A DNA stretch of 25,123 nucleotides from NCBI GenBank assembly GCA_043777595.1, contig JAYWHT010000117.1:1-25123 (forward strand), read 5' to 3'. The notes beneath the pieces are model-generated. The model saw only the letters and a program-made list of their open reading frames with translations. It searched no databases and was not told the DNA's origin. Below, one piece after another: positions 8,176-14,099 of this stretch. The stretch is from JAYVJH01 sp043777595 (GTDB lineage: Bacteria; Bacteroidota; Bacteroidia; Cytophagales; Spirosomataceae). Within the stretch, counting starts at the first letter, position 1. Every line of letters starts with the position of its first letter. Both the position numbers and the translations under genes were made by a program.

Positions 8176-8544
8176 CTATCTGTTGTCGTTCAAATTTCGT
8201 TTGGTTGTTTTTTGTATTGAGGCCAAGATTTTAATTAGTTCTATACAATCATTTAAAAGTGAAGTGTATAGCTTTTCATCTAAGTAACCCGTTGCAAATA
8301 AGAGTTTTAGCCAGTAACGTGTTTCACGAGCTTCTTTGTAGGCAATGCCAATTTTTGCATTAAAATCTTTTTTAGTGAATCCACCTTCCGCTTCTTCGAC
8401 ATTAGCACCGATAGATGTTCCGCTTCGTAATATTTGGTCAGCTAATTTATAGGCTTTTCGGGTATCAACTAACCAATTACTTAGATTAACAACTCGAATA
8501 GCAAATGCAAATAACTTCTGCTGTATAATGCTCTCTTTTTCCAT
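8176..8544 (-). CDS. Four-helix-bundle protein (S23/IVP-like, TIGR02436-type)
   Basis: The 122-residue protein matches the stand-alone four-helix-bundle family related to 23S rRNA intervening-sequence proteins and to the Avd accessory proteins of diversity-generating retroelements. Visible hallmarks are LADQILRSGTSIGANVEEAEGG (residues about 35-55, shown in part), the KKDFNAKIGIAYKEARETRYWL segment (58-79) and four predicted amphipathic helices. Family members are thought to form basic, nucleic-acid-binding oligomers, but the role of stand-alone copies is unknown. It interrupts the adaptor-pump order of the efflux operon. It is flanked by one simple-repeat family on both sides: a 12-copy array before its start and a 46-bp palindrome right after its stop. 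It looks like an insertion rather than an efflux component. Confidence 0.88.
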   Translation of the reverse strand: MEKESIIQQKLFAFAIRVVNLSNWLVDTRKAYKLADQILRSGTSIGANVEEAEGGFTKKDFNAKIGIAYKEARETRYWLKLLFATGYLDEKLYTSLLNDCIELIKILASIQKTTKRNLNDNR

Positions 8545-8559
8545 TTATATTTTCAAGTT

Positions 8560-8825
8560 TCTCGTTTTTCACTTTTCACTTCTCGTTTTTCACTTCACAC
8601 TTCTCGTTTCTCACTTTTCACTTCTCGTTTTTCACTTTTCACTTCTCGTTTCTCACTTCACACTTCTCGTTTTTCACTTTTCACTTCTCGTTTCTCACTT
8701 TTCACTTCTCGTTTTTCACTTCACACTTCTCGTTTTTCACTTTTCACTTCTCGTTTCTCACTTTTCACTTCTCGTTTTTCACTTTTCACTTCTCGTTTTT
8801 CACTTTTCACTTCCCACTTTTCACT
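8560..8825. repeat. 21-bp tandem repeat array, 12 units plus partial
   Basis: Twelve contiguous 21-bp units run from 8560 to 8811, followed by a 14-bp partial unit. The consensus is TCTCGTTTTTCACTTTTCAC plus a final T. Units differ at two blocks only: TTTTT or TTTCT, and TTTTCACT or TTCACACT. This gives four types in the order A B C A D A C B A C A A. There are no unique spacers, so it is not a CRISPR array. On the minus strand the array separates the adaptor gene from the four-helix gene, and the adaptor stop codon (8807-8809) falls within it. Confidence 0.95.
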
Positions 8826-9871
8826 AAAACCAACGCCCCTTCCCCCAAAAACGCCGACCCACTCGTAACTACCTCATTGACAGAGTCTAAGCCCGAAGTA
8901 ATCAAAACCTTGTTACCCTCAATGTAGCCAATAGTAACTGGTATTTTCTTTACTTTTTTTCTTGAATTGTCTAACGTAAAAACATAAGCATTTTTGCCGT
9001 TGCCTTCCAATATAGCCTCAATCGGCACAACGGCATAGCTACGGTTTTGAGCAGGATTCAACTCTACTTTGGCAAACATACCCGAAGCTACTTTTTTACC
9101 ATTGGTCGCTATTTTTACTTCTACTTCGTACATTTTATTCATCGGGTCGGCCATGGGGGCAAGTTCCGACACGCTACCCGTCAATGGCTCATCGGTAGCG
9201 TAAGCGTCGAGCGTTATGGTGGCATCGTCGCCGATTTTGAGCCTTGTCCAGTCTTTGTCTGTGATGCCCACACGTACTACCCAGTCGCTTTTTTGATTGG
9301 ACGATACCATAAAAATTGGCACGCCTGGCCCAACGAGTTCGCCTTCGTTAGCCATTTTTTTAATGATGATTCCCGAAATAGCCGACCGAATCTGTGCATA
9401 CGACTGATTGAATCGTGCTATCGTCAGATTTTGTTGTGCTACATCTCGGCCAGTAGTTACGTTTTGTAGTTGTTCGAGTGTAGCGGCGGTGTCTTTAACC
9501 ATATTCTGAACTCTACCAAAATCACGTTCCGATTTATCGACACCATACTGTGCTTGTGATACCTGGGCGTTGATTTCGGTCATATCGAGCGTAGCCAAAA
9601 GTTGTCCTTTGCTCACCCTTTGGCCTTCTTTGACATAGATTTTACTGACAATTCCCCCCAACTTAAACGACATACGGGCCTCGTCAGTGCTGGCTACTAT
9701 ACCCGATGCCAAAATTGGCTCGGCACGGCTTATATTTTCAACTTTGGCGAGTTGCACGGGTATCACGACTTCGTCAGTAAAGACTGATTTCTCGACCTTG
9801 GTTTCTTCTTTTTTATTGCATGAAATAAAAAAAACCAAAACCCCTACCGTAATAATTTGTATGTTTTTCAT
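8807..9871 (-). CDS. RND efflux membrane fusion lipoprotein (HlyD/AcrA-like adaptor)
   Basis: The 354-residue product has a lipoprotein signal (MKNIQIITVGVLVFFISC, Cys18) and the usual adaptor order. A first beta strand/lipoyl half lies at about 55-95 (ILASGIVASTDEARMSFKLG, then YVKEGQRVSKGQLLATLD). A short alpha-hairpin follows at about 103-155, then the second lipoyl half (IRSAISGIIIKKMANEGELVG). The beta-barrel and membrane-proximal domains span about 190-350 (WVVRVGITDKDW, ITLDAYATDEPLTGSVSELA). It bridges the inner-membrane pump and the outer-membrane channel. The last codons (VKSGK and stop) derive from the simple-repeat array, so the C-terminus has been shaped by the repeat. The start lies 45 nt from the divergent DUF433 gene. 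Confidence 0.92.
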   Translation of the reverse strand: MKNIQIITVGVLVFFISCNKKEETKVEKSVFTDEVVIPVQLAKVENISRAEPILASGIVASTDEARMSFKLGGIVSKIYVKEGQRVSKGQLLATLDMTEINAQVSQAQYGVDKSERDFGRVQNMVKDTAATLEQLQNVTTGRDVAQQNLTIARFNQSYAQIRSAISGIIIKKMANEGELVGPGVPIFMVSSNQKSDWVVRVGITDKDWTRLKIGDDATITLDAYATDEPLTGSVSELAPMADPMNKMYEVEVKIATNGKKVASGMFAKVELNPAQNRSYAVVPIEAILEGNGKNAYVFTLDNSRKKVKKIPVTIGYIEGNKVLITSGLDSVNEVVTSGSAFLGEGALVLVKSGK

Positions 9872-9884
9872 TCTAAAATTGTTT

Positions 9885-9892
9885 TATCTTTG
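9885..9892 (+). promoter_or_regulatory. Bacteroidota-type -7 box (TATCTTTG) for the toxin-antitoxin pair
   Basis: TATCTTTG matches the TAnnTTTG consensus of Bacteroidota housekeeping promoters. It sits 24 nt before the ATG of the DUF433 gene, leaving a short leader. A clear TTG box at the usual 17-23 nt distance is not seen (the nearest TTG is 25 nt upstream), so the call rests on the -7 element. Confidence 0.45.
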
Positions 9893-9916
9893 TGTTGAAT
9901 TATATTTCACGAAACT

Positions 9917-10147
9917 ATGAACCAGTTAATTACTGTCCACCCAGATATTCAGAGCGGTACGCCAGTTTTTTTTAATACCCGTGTACCAATTCGAGGACTA
10001 TTCGACTACCTAAAAGGCGGCCATACCGTTGGTGAATTTATTGATGACTTCCCGTCTGTAAAACCCCAGCAAGCCTTGGCTTTGTTAGATTTTGTTCAAT
10101 CCACAGTATCATTTACTACCAATTTCAATGTTCCGACTGCTGCTTGA
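9917..10147 (+). CDS. DUF433-domain antitoxin-like protein
   Basis: The 76-residue protein fits the DUF433 family: ITVHPDIQSGTPVFFNTRVP, then a helix-rich part GLFDYLKGGHTVGEFIDDFP and QQALALLDFV. DUF433 proteins are usually encoded next to PIN-like DUF5615 proteins and are regarded as VapB-type antitoxins. That is the case here: the partner gene starts inside its last 20 nt in another frame, which implies translational coupling. The pair lies between the TolC-like and adaptor genes of the efflux operon on the opposite strand, so it separates them transcriptionally. Confidence 0.85.
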   Translation: MNQLITVHPDIQSGTPVFFNTRVPIRGLFDYLKGGHTVGEFIDDFPSVKPQQALALLDFVQSTVSFTTNFNVPTAA

Positions 10148-10457
10148 TGAGAATATTCCTAAAAAACTCAAATATCGCTCTGGTGATGATTTTGAGGTAA
10201 CAACCGTACCTGAACAAGGCTGGGCTTCGCTTAAAAATGGCCAGTTATTACAGGCAATGTCTGATGTCAAAATAGAGTTTTTAATTACTGCCGATAAAAA
10301 TTTGAGCTACCAACAAAATTACAAAAAACTGAATATCAAGTTAATTGTACTCAATACGCCAGATCTTCAATATGAAACAATGCTGCCTTTTGTACCTATA
10401 ATCAAAGCACTTTTTGCAAAAAACTTGGTTCAAGACTATAACTTGGTTGAACTCTAA
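10128..10457 (+). CDS. DUF5615 PIN-like toxin candidate
   Basis: Starting at the ATG at 10128, the 109-residue protein opens with MFRLLLDENIPKKL, the hallmark of DUF5615/Mut7-C-like PIN proteins (Asp7, Glu8, Asn9). It continues with VPEQGW and a second acidic site in FLITADKNL (Asp56), followed by IKLIVLN. PIN-fold proteins of this kind are predicted ribonucleases. The start overlaps the DUF433 gene by 20 nt (frame +1), as expected for a toxin coupled to its antitoxin. An upstream in-frame start at 10092 is unlikely because it would overlap the antitoxin by 56 nt. The stop is 8 nt from the convergent TolC-like gene. Toxicity is inferred from family and arrangement only. Confidence 0.82.
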   Translation: MFRLLLDENIPKKLKYRSGDDFEVTTVPEQGWASLKNGQLLQAMSDVKIEFLITADKNLSYQQNYKKLNIKLIVLNTPDLQYETMLPFVPIIKALFAKNLVQDYNLVEL

Positions 10458-10465
10458 AATTTATA

Positions 10466-11851
10466 TCACTGATTTACAACTCTTTCCAAAAAACTATACT
10501 TTAACAACACATCAAACTGTGCCAGTGATTGTTGTAATTGTGCCGTTGTTACGTCATTTTGGGCTTTGAGCCACTCTATAAAAAGCATATTGCCGTTTTT
10601 ATATTTGCTATCAATGACTTTAAAATATGTTTCTGCTTTGGTTTTGGCATCTGCTGTTAGTGTGAGGTTTTCACGAGCGGCATCGAGTTCCAAATAGGCC
10701 TGTTCAATCTGCAATTCGAGCTGGCGTTCTACTTCCAGCTTCTTGGTTTTTAGTATTTCTGTCTGAATTTTCGCTATCTGAATTTTTGATTTTTTTTCAT
10801 AACCCTTAAATAAATCCCAGTTGAGTCCTACTTGCACAACTGCATATTCTTGACCAGAAAACAGATAGCCAAAGCCCTGAAAACCAGCATTACCACCCAA
10901 GAAAACAGATGGTAACATGGCAGATTTTTGTTGTAATAAAACCGCCGATTCTGCCACTTTGATGGACTCGGAAAGTTGAAGAAGCCCCCCTTGCCCCCCA
11001 GAGAGGGGGATTTGTTTTATTGACATGGCTTTGTCAAAGGCAGTTTGAGTGTCAGTTTTAAATCCCCCCTCTGGGGGCAAAGGGGCTTTGGTTAAATATT
11101 CAAGATACGCCTTCGCCAAGTTCTGATTTTTTTTCATCACTGCCACTTGTTGATTCAGCTTCGAGATTTCGTATTCTGCTGCCGCTACCACGTCCTTTGT
11201 TGCTACCTGATTGGCTACTAATTTTTGGTTCAATCGCAGTAGTTCACTCAATGTTTGGCGAGTGTTTTCATATACTTTTAGTGTTTCGGTAGTTTGTAAA
11301 TATTGATAATAAGTAGAGGTAACGTTATATCTGATTTCGTTTTCTACTATTTTGCGTTTGGCTTGTTGTACCGACACTAACTGTTTTTGAATCAAGTAGT
11401 TGTATTTGATTTGTGGGTCATAAATAGCAAACTGAACTGTAAACTTTGTGTCATGAAAGTTATTGGGTGCAAGTTGTTCGTTTACGTTTTGAATCTGTGG
11501 AAAACTACTTGACTTTGTAAGTTGGTTGAGCGTACTGTAAACGGGGTTGAGCAAATCACCGACTGGAAAGTTGAGCCTCCGCCCACCTGCCGCCAAGCTA
11601 TAAGTAGGTGCAAAGGTAAGACGAGGATAAAACAACGCTCGTGCCTGATTGATGCTTTCGAGGGCTTTTTGTATCTCCATATCTTCTTGTTTTAGTGCCA
11701 AACTATGCTGCAAACCCTGCTGAATGTACGATTCGAGCGTTTGGGCATTTGAATGAAAAGTGAAAAGTGAGAAGTGAAAAGCGACAAAAAGTAATCCTCT
11801 TTGGTTTTTATTCAATTTTTCGAGCGCAATTTTTAGGATTAAATAGTTCAT
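10466..11851 (-). CDS. TolC-family outer-membrane efflux channel protein
   Basis: From the ATG at 11851 the product has 461 residues (a TTG at 11857 is also in frame). Typical outer-membrane factor features are present: two long alpha-helical repeats (about 38-75 and 155-253; 292-345 and 365-455) separated by beta segments such as PRLTFAPTYSL and VFLGGNAGFQGFGYLFSG, with a C-terminal helix (DVTTAQLQQSLAQFDVLLKY). It completes the tripartite pump with the adaptor and RND permease. Two oddities are visible. The signal peptide core (FVAFHFSLFTFHSNAQ) is encoded by the simple repeat found elsewhere in the locus. Residues about 255-292 (APLPPEGGF to IPLSGGQGGL) come from an inserted palindromic element at the first helical hairpin. 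The frame stays open, so the gene is probably functional. Confidence 0.9.
   Translation of the reverse strand: MNYLILKIALEKLNKNQRGLLFVAFHFSLFTFHSNAQTLESYIQQGLQHSLALKQEDMEIQKALESINQARALFYPRLTFAPTYSLAAGGRRLNFPVGDLLNPVYSTLNQLTKSSSFPQIQNVNEQLAPNNFHDTKFTVQFAIYDPQIKYNYLIQKQLVSVQQAKRKIVENEIRYNVTSTYYQYLQTTETLKVYENTRQTLSELLRLNQKLVANQVATKDVVAAAEYEISKLNQQVAVMKKNQNLAKAYLEYLTKAPLPPEGGFKTDTQTAFDKAMSIKQIPLSGGQGGLLQLSESIKVAESAVLLQQKSAMLPSVFLGGNAGFQGFGYLFSGQEYAVVQVGLNWDLFKGYEKKSKIQIAKIQTEILKTKKLEVERQLELQIEQAYLELDAARENLTLTADAKTKAETYFKVIDSKYKNGNMLFIEWLKAQNDVTTAQLQQSLAQFDVLLKYSFLERVVNQ
10982..11088. repeat. In-frame palindromic insertion element inside TolC-like gene
   Basis: Two G/C-run arms face each other: 10982-11013 (AAGCCCCCCTTGCCCCCCAG, then AGAGGGGGATTT) and 11060-11088 (AAATCCCCCCTCTGGGGGCA, then AAGGGGCTT). 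They are imperfect inverted copies of about 30 bp around a 46-nt centre. The element adds about 36 residues without breaking the frame; its ends encode KAPLPPEGGF and IPLSGGQGGL. PLPPEGG-like segments are, from general recollection, recurrent in Bacteroidota proteins and intergenic regions, which fits a dispersed repeat. Confidence 0.75.
11753..11784. repeat. Simple-repeat copy within TolC signal-peptide coding sequence
   Basis: The sequence ATGAAAAGTGAAAAGTGAGA and the following AGTGAAAAGCGA is a copy of the GTGAAAAGTGA-type repeat, in the orientation opposite to the 8560-8825 array. Read on the minus strand it encodes the AFHFSLFTFH part of the TolC signal peptide. Confidence 0.8.
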
Positions 11852-11867
11852 AGTCAATAAATAAAAA

Positions 11868-11894
11868 TTCGTTTTTCACTTTTCATTTTTCACT
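11868..11894. repeat. Simple-repeat copy at the MBL/TolC junction
   Basis: TTCGTTTTTCACTTTTCATT plus TTTCACT is the same repeat, in the same orientation as the 8560-8825 array. It fills most of the gap between the MBL-fold gene and TolC. The MBL stop codon (11883-11885) lies inside it, so its last codons (SEK, stop) come from the repeat. Confidence 0.8.
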
Positions 11895-12959
11895 AATAAT
11901 TGGGCTTACTTCCCCAATTTTCACTCTCATCAATGGCATATTTAGCTTTTGGGTGGCCTTTTCCAAACGCTCAATCGGCTCTGTCCAAGGGTGTAGAGCT
12001 AAGTTAAATTTTGACCAATGTACTGGCAGCAACGCTCTGGCTTTGAGTTCGGTAGCCGCCAAAGCGGTTTCTTCGGGCATGGTGTGTATGTATTTCCAGA
12101 ACTCGTTGTACTGGCCACACTCCAAAATAGCAAGGTCGAACGGGCCGTATTTATCACCTATGGTTTTGAAGTGGGTATCATAACCTGAGTCGCCACCAAT
12201 AAAAATAGTATGTGTTGGTGTTTTGAGTACGAACGATGACCAAAAAGTCTGGTTTCGTTTCAGTCCACGACCCGAAAAGTGCCGAGCGGGCTGCGCCGTA
12301 AAATTCAGTAGGCTGTCAATCAGTACGCTTTCGTCCCAGTCCAATTCTGTAATTTTTGATTGGGCGTAGCCCCAGCGTTTTAGATGCGAGCCTACTCCCA
12401 ACGACGTAACTACTTGATTTACTTTTGGTTGTAATTTTTTAACGGTTTCATAATCAAGGTGGTCGTAGTGGTCGTGAGTTATAATCAGCACATCAATCGG
12501 TGGCATATCTTCGACTTTATAAATATCAGCACCCTCAAAACTCTTGATAGCAAAAGAAAACGGCGAAGCATGGCCGCTAAACACAGGGTCCACCAAAACG
12601 TTTTTATTGTTGATATGAATTAAGTACGAAGAATGGCCAAACCAAACGATTTGAGCATCGTTGGTTAGTTTATTCAGATCGGTTTTGATTGATTTTATTG
12701 GCTCGGAGGGTTTGCCGTCTTTCGGTTTTTTTGTAGAAGCTTTCAAAATATCCCAATAGCTTGTACCTTCTTTGAGGTCGGGCGTAAAATGTTCGTTATG
12801 AAACTTGCCCTCACGATAATGCTTCGATTTTTTGATACGCTCTAAGTCTGCACCCTTTGGGTTTTGGCCAAATACTTCGGTTTGTAAAAACATAAAAATA
12901 GTAAGCCCCAGAAGGGCGATAATTGTTAAAACGACTGTTATTCTTTTTTTTAATTTCAT
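11883..12959 (-). CDS. MBL-fold metallohydrolase (UlaG/NAPE-PLD-like), membrane-anchored or exported
   Basis: The 358-residue product begins with a hydrophobic helix (residues about 6-25, KRITVVLTIIALLGLTIFMF) acting as signal or anchor. The metallo-beta-lactamase fold starts at IVWFGHSSYLIHI (about 104-116). The metal-binding motif THDHYDHLD is at 161-169, with further ligands likely His227 (PARHFSGR), Asp257 (IGGDSGYD) and His314 (LLPVHW). The WFGHSS start and PARHFSGRG signature are typical of UlaG/NAPE-phospholipase-D-like enzymes, which hydrolyse phosphodiester or lactone bonds. The substrate here is unknown. It is first in the minus-strand efflux gene run, separated from TolC by 31 nt filled with repeat. 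Its involvement in efflux is not evident. Confidence 0.88.
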   Translation of the reverse strand: MKLKKRITVVLTIIALLGLTIFMFLQTEVFGQNPKGADLERIKKSKHYREGKFHNEHFTPDLKEGTSYWDILKASTKKPKDGKPSEPIKSIKTDLNKLTNDAQIVWFGHSSYLIHINNKNVLVDPVFSGHASPFSFAIKSFEGADIYKVEDMPPIDVLIITHDHYDHLDYETVKKLQPKVNQVVTSLGVGSHLKRWGYAQSKITELDWDESVLIDSLLNFTAQPARHFSGRGLKRNQTFWSSFVLKTPTHTIFIGGDSGYDTHFKTIGDKYGPFDLAILECGQYNEFWKYIHTMPEETALAATELKARALLPVHWSKFNLALHPWTEPIERLEKATQKLNMPLMRVKIGEVSPIISEK

Positions 12960-12967
12960 TTGACAAG

Positions 12968-12999
12968 TTGATTTTTTAGCATAAAGTTTAATAACTTTG
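12968..12999 (+). promoter_or_regulatory. Promoter of the PIN toxin-antitoxin pair (TTG-N21-TAACTTTG)
   Basis: TTG at 12968-12970 and TAACTTTG at 12992-12999 match the Bacteroidota -33/-7 consensus with a 21-nt spacer. The ATG of the antitoxin gene follows 17 nt after the -7 box, leaving a leader of about 10 nt. Confidence 0.55.
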
Positions 13000-13016
13000 A
13001 AAAAATATCTACAAAT

Positions 13017-13244
13017 ATGGTTTCGACTTCAAAATTAACAAACCTACAAATTGAACTTTTAAAGGTTTTTTCCCGGCCAATTCCAGAAAGTCAAATCTTG
13101 GAAATTCGTCAAATTTTAGCCGATTATTTTGCTCAAAAAGTTGATACCAGCGTTGATGTACTTTTTGAGCAAAATAACTGGGACTCATCAAAAATTGACG
13201 AGTGGCTTGGCGAACATTTACGGACACCTTACCAACACGACTAA
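13017..13244 (+). CDS. Antitoxin-like protein upstream of PIN toxin
   Basis: The 75-residue protein is not assigned to a named family with certainty. It resembles small antitoxins preceding PIN genes in Bacteroidota: N-terminal TNLQIELLKVFSRPIPESQI helix segments, an EIRQILADYFAQKVD helix, and a C-terminal toxin-binding-like tail WDSSKIDEWLGEHLRTPY. The stop (TAA at 13242-13244) overlaps the ATG of the PIN gene by one base, indicating coupled translation. Its coding sequence contains an 18-bp perfect inverted repeat (13124-13177). Antitoxin function is inferred from position. Confidence 0.78.
   Translation: MVSTSKLTNLQIELLKVFSRPIPESQILEIRQILADYFAQKVDTSVDVLFEQNNWDSSKIDEWLGEHLRTPYQHD
13124..13177. 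repeat. 18-bp perfect inverted repeat within antitoxin gene
   Basis: The arms TTATTTTGCTCAAAAAGT (13124-13141) and ACTTTTTGAGCAAAATAA (13160-13177) are perfect reverse complements, separated by an 18-nt loop. The coding sequence carries them as the DYFAQKV and VLFEQNN segments. In the mRNA this would be a long hairpin ending 66 nt before the PIN start codon. Function is unknown. Confidence 0.9.
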
Positions 13245-13648
13245 TGCGAGTTGTTATCGACACCAATTGTTTTTTGGCTATTATTCCCAAAGTTTCGCCC
13301 TTTCGACCCATTTTTGACACTTATCGAAAAAAGCAGTTTGATTTGATTGTTTCTACGGAAATATTGAATGAATACGCCGAGATTTTCGCTCAAAAAATGA
13401 CACCTGAAATCTCTGCAAATCTGCTCGAACTCATTTTAAATCAAGAAAACACTTCTAAAACTGAAATCTATTATCGCTGGGGGCTAATAACCATAGACTA
13501 CGACGACAATAAATTTGTTGATGCTGCTATTTCGGGACAAGCCGATTATATTGTTACATCAGACACTCACTTTAATGTTCTTCGATCGATTCCTTTTCCA
13601 AAAGTTCAAGTCACCAGTTTGGGTGAATTTTTAAAGTTGATTTCTTAA
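13244..13648 (+). CDS. PIN-domain toxin candidate (VapC-like, COG1569/TIGR00305-type)
   Basis: The 134-residue protein starts at the ATG overlapping the antitoxin stop. The first strand MRVVIDTNCFLAII carries the catalytic Asp6. Further expected acidic residues are Glu39/Glu43 (STEILNEYAEI), Asp93 (DDNKFVDAAI) and Asp107 (ADYIVTSDTHF), which together form a full PIN active-site set. The family is annotated as putative toxin-antitoxin system toxin component, PIN family; such proteins are Mg-dependent ribonucleases. It is predicted to be held inactive by the preceding small protein. It converges on the SDR-type gene across a 450-bp non-coding stretch. No truncation is seen. Confidence 0.88.
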   Translation: MRVVIDTNCFLAIIPKVSPFRPIFDTYRKKQFDLIVSTEILNEYAEIFAQKMTPEISANLLELILNQENTSKTEIYYRWGLITIDYDDNKFVDAAISGQADYIVTSDTHFNVLRSIPFPKVQVTSLGEFLKLIS

Positions 13649-14099
13649 TAATTAGGTCTAATTGTACAATTTTGTTGTCAATTTAACCACGCAAATTTAA
13701 AATCTAACTTTAAATCTGCATGATTAAAATATTGGTTACTGTTTCCAGATACATCGAAAAACAGTCGTTGTTTTATTTAAGATTTCAACTTATCTATTAC
13801 ACTTTTGAGTACTCGATAGGTCAGTAAAATTACTTTTTTCGGATTATTGGCCACGCCTGCCCTTATGTACAGATTGCTTACGATACTCGCTTTTCCGCAA
13901 GGTGGACTGACCAGTTAATTTAGAGTACTACATTGGTTATCAACGACTTAGACAATCCGCCGCTGTTGGTCATAACACCTTCGTCTGACGACCATCAGCT
14001 ACGACCCAACGCATGGGTGTAGCCTCAAAACATTACCCCAATATATTGAAAAATGGGGATCAAAGAAGCCGTAACGTTGTGCATAATGTACCCTTAATT
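13649..14099. other. 451-bp non-coding stretch, possible decayed element or structured RNA
   Basis: No convincing reading frame is present on either strand. The first 150 bases are AT-rich. Positions about 13850-14030 are richer in G/C and contain short minus-strand hairpins, for example CTTGC-GGAAAA-GCGAG (13891-13906) and CTGA-TGGTCG-TCAG (13985-13998). These could belong to a structured RNA or the remains of an intron or transposon. It separates the convergent PIN and SDR genes. Confidence 0.5.

Noticed and set aside
8176..8544. Four-helix-bundle gene as part of a 23S rRNA intervening sequence or a diversity-generating retroelement
   Set aside because: No rRNA, reverse transcriptase, template repeat or variable repeat is present in the window; only the protein family is shared.
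8560..8825. CRISPR array
   Set aside because: Units are contiguous 21-bp copies with no unique spacers and no cas genes nearby.
8528..8827. Plus-strand open frame of 99 residues with heptad LVFHFSL repeats
   Set aside because: It is the translation of the 21-bp repeat array, which is open in all three plus frames because it lacks stop triplets. It overlaps the ends of two well-supported genes on the other strand.
13009..13320. Minus-strand frame of 103 residues over the antitoxin gene
   Set aside because: It mirrors the antitoxin through the inverted repeat (it also reads YFAQKV and LFEQNN) and opposes two well-supported coupled genes and their promoter.
13980..14099. Integron attC-like site around AACGTTGTGCATAATG
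   Set aside because: The resemblance is only to a short core; no paired R and L boxes, cassette structure or integrase could be found.
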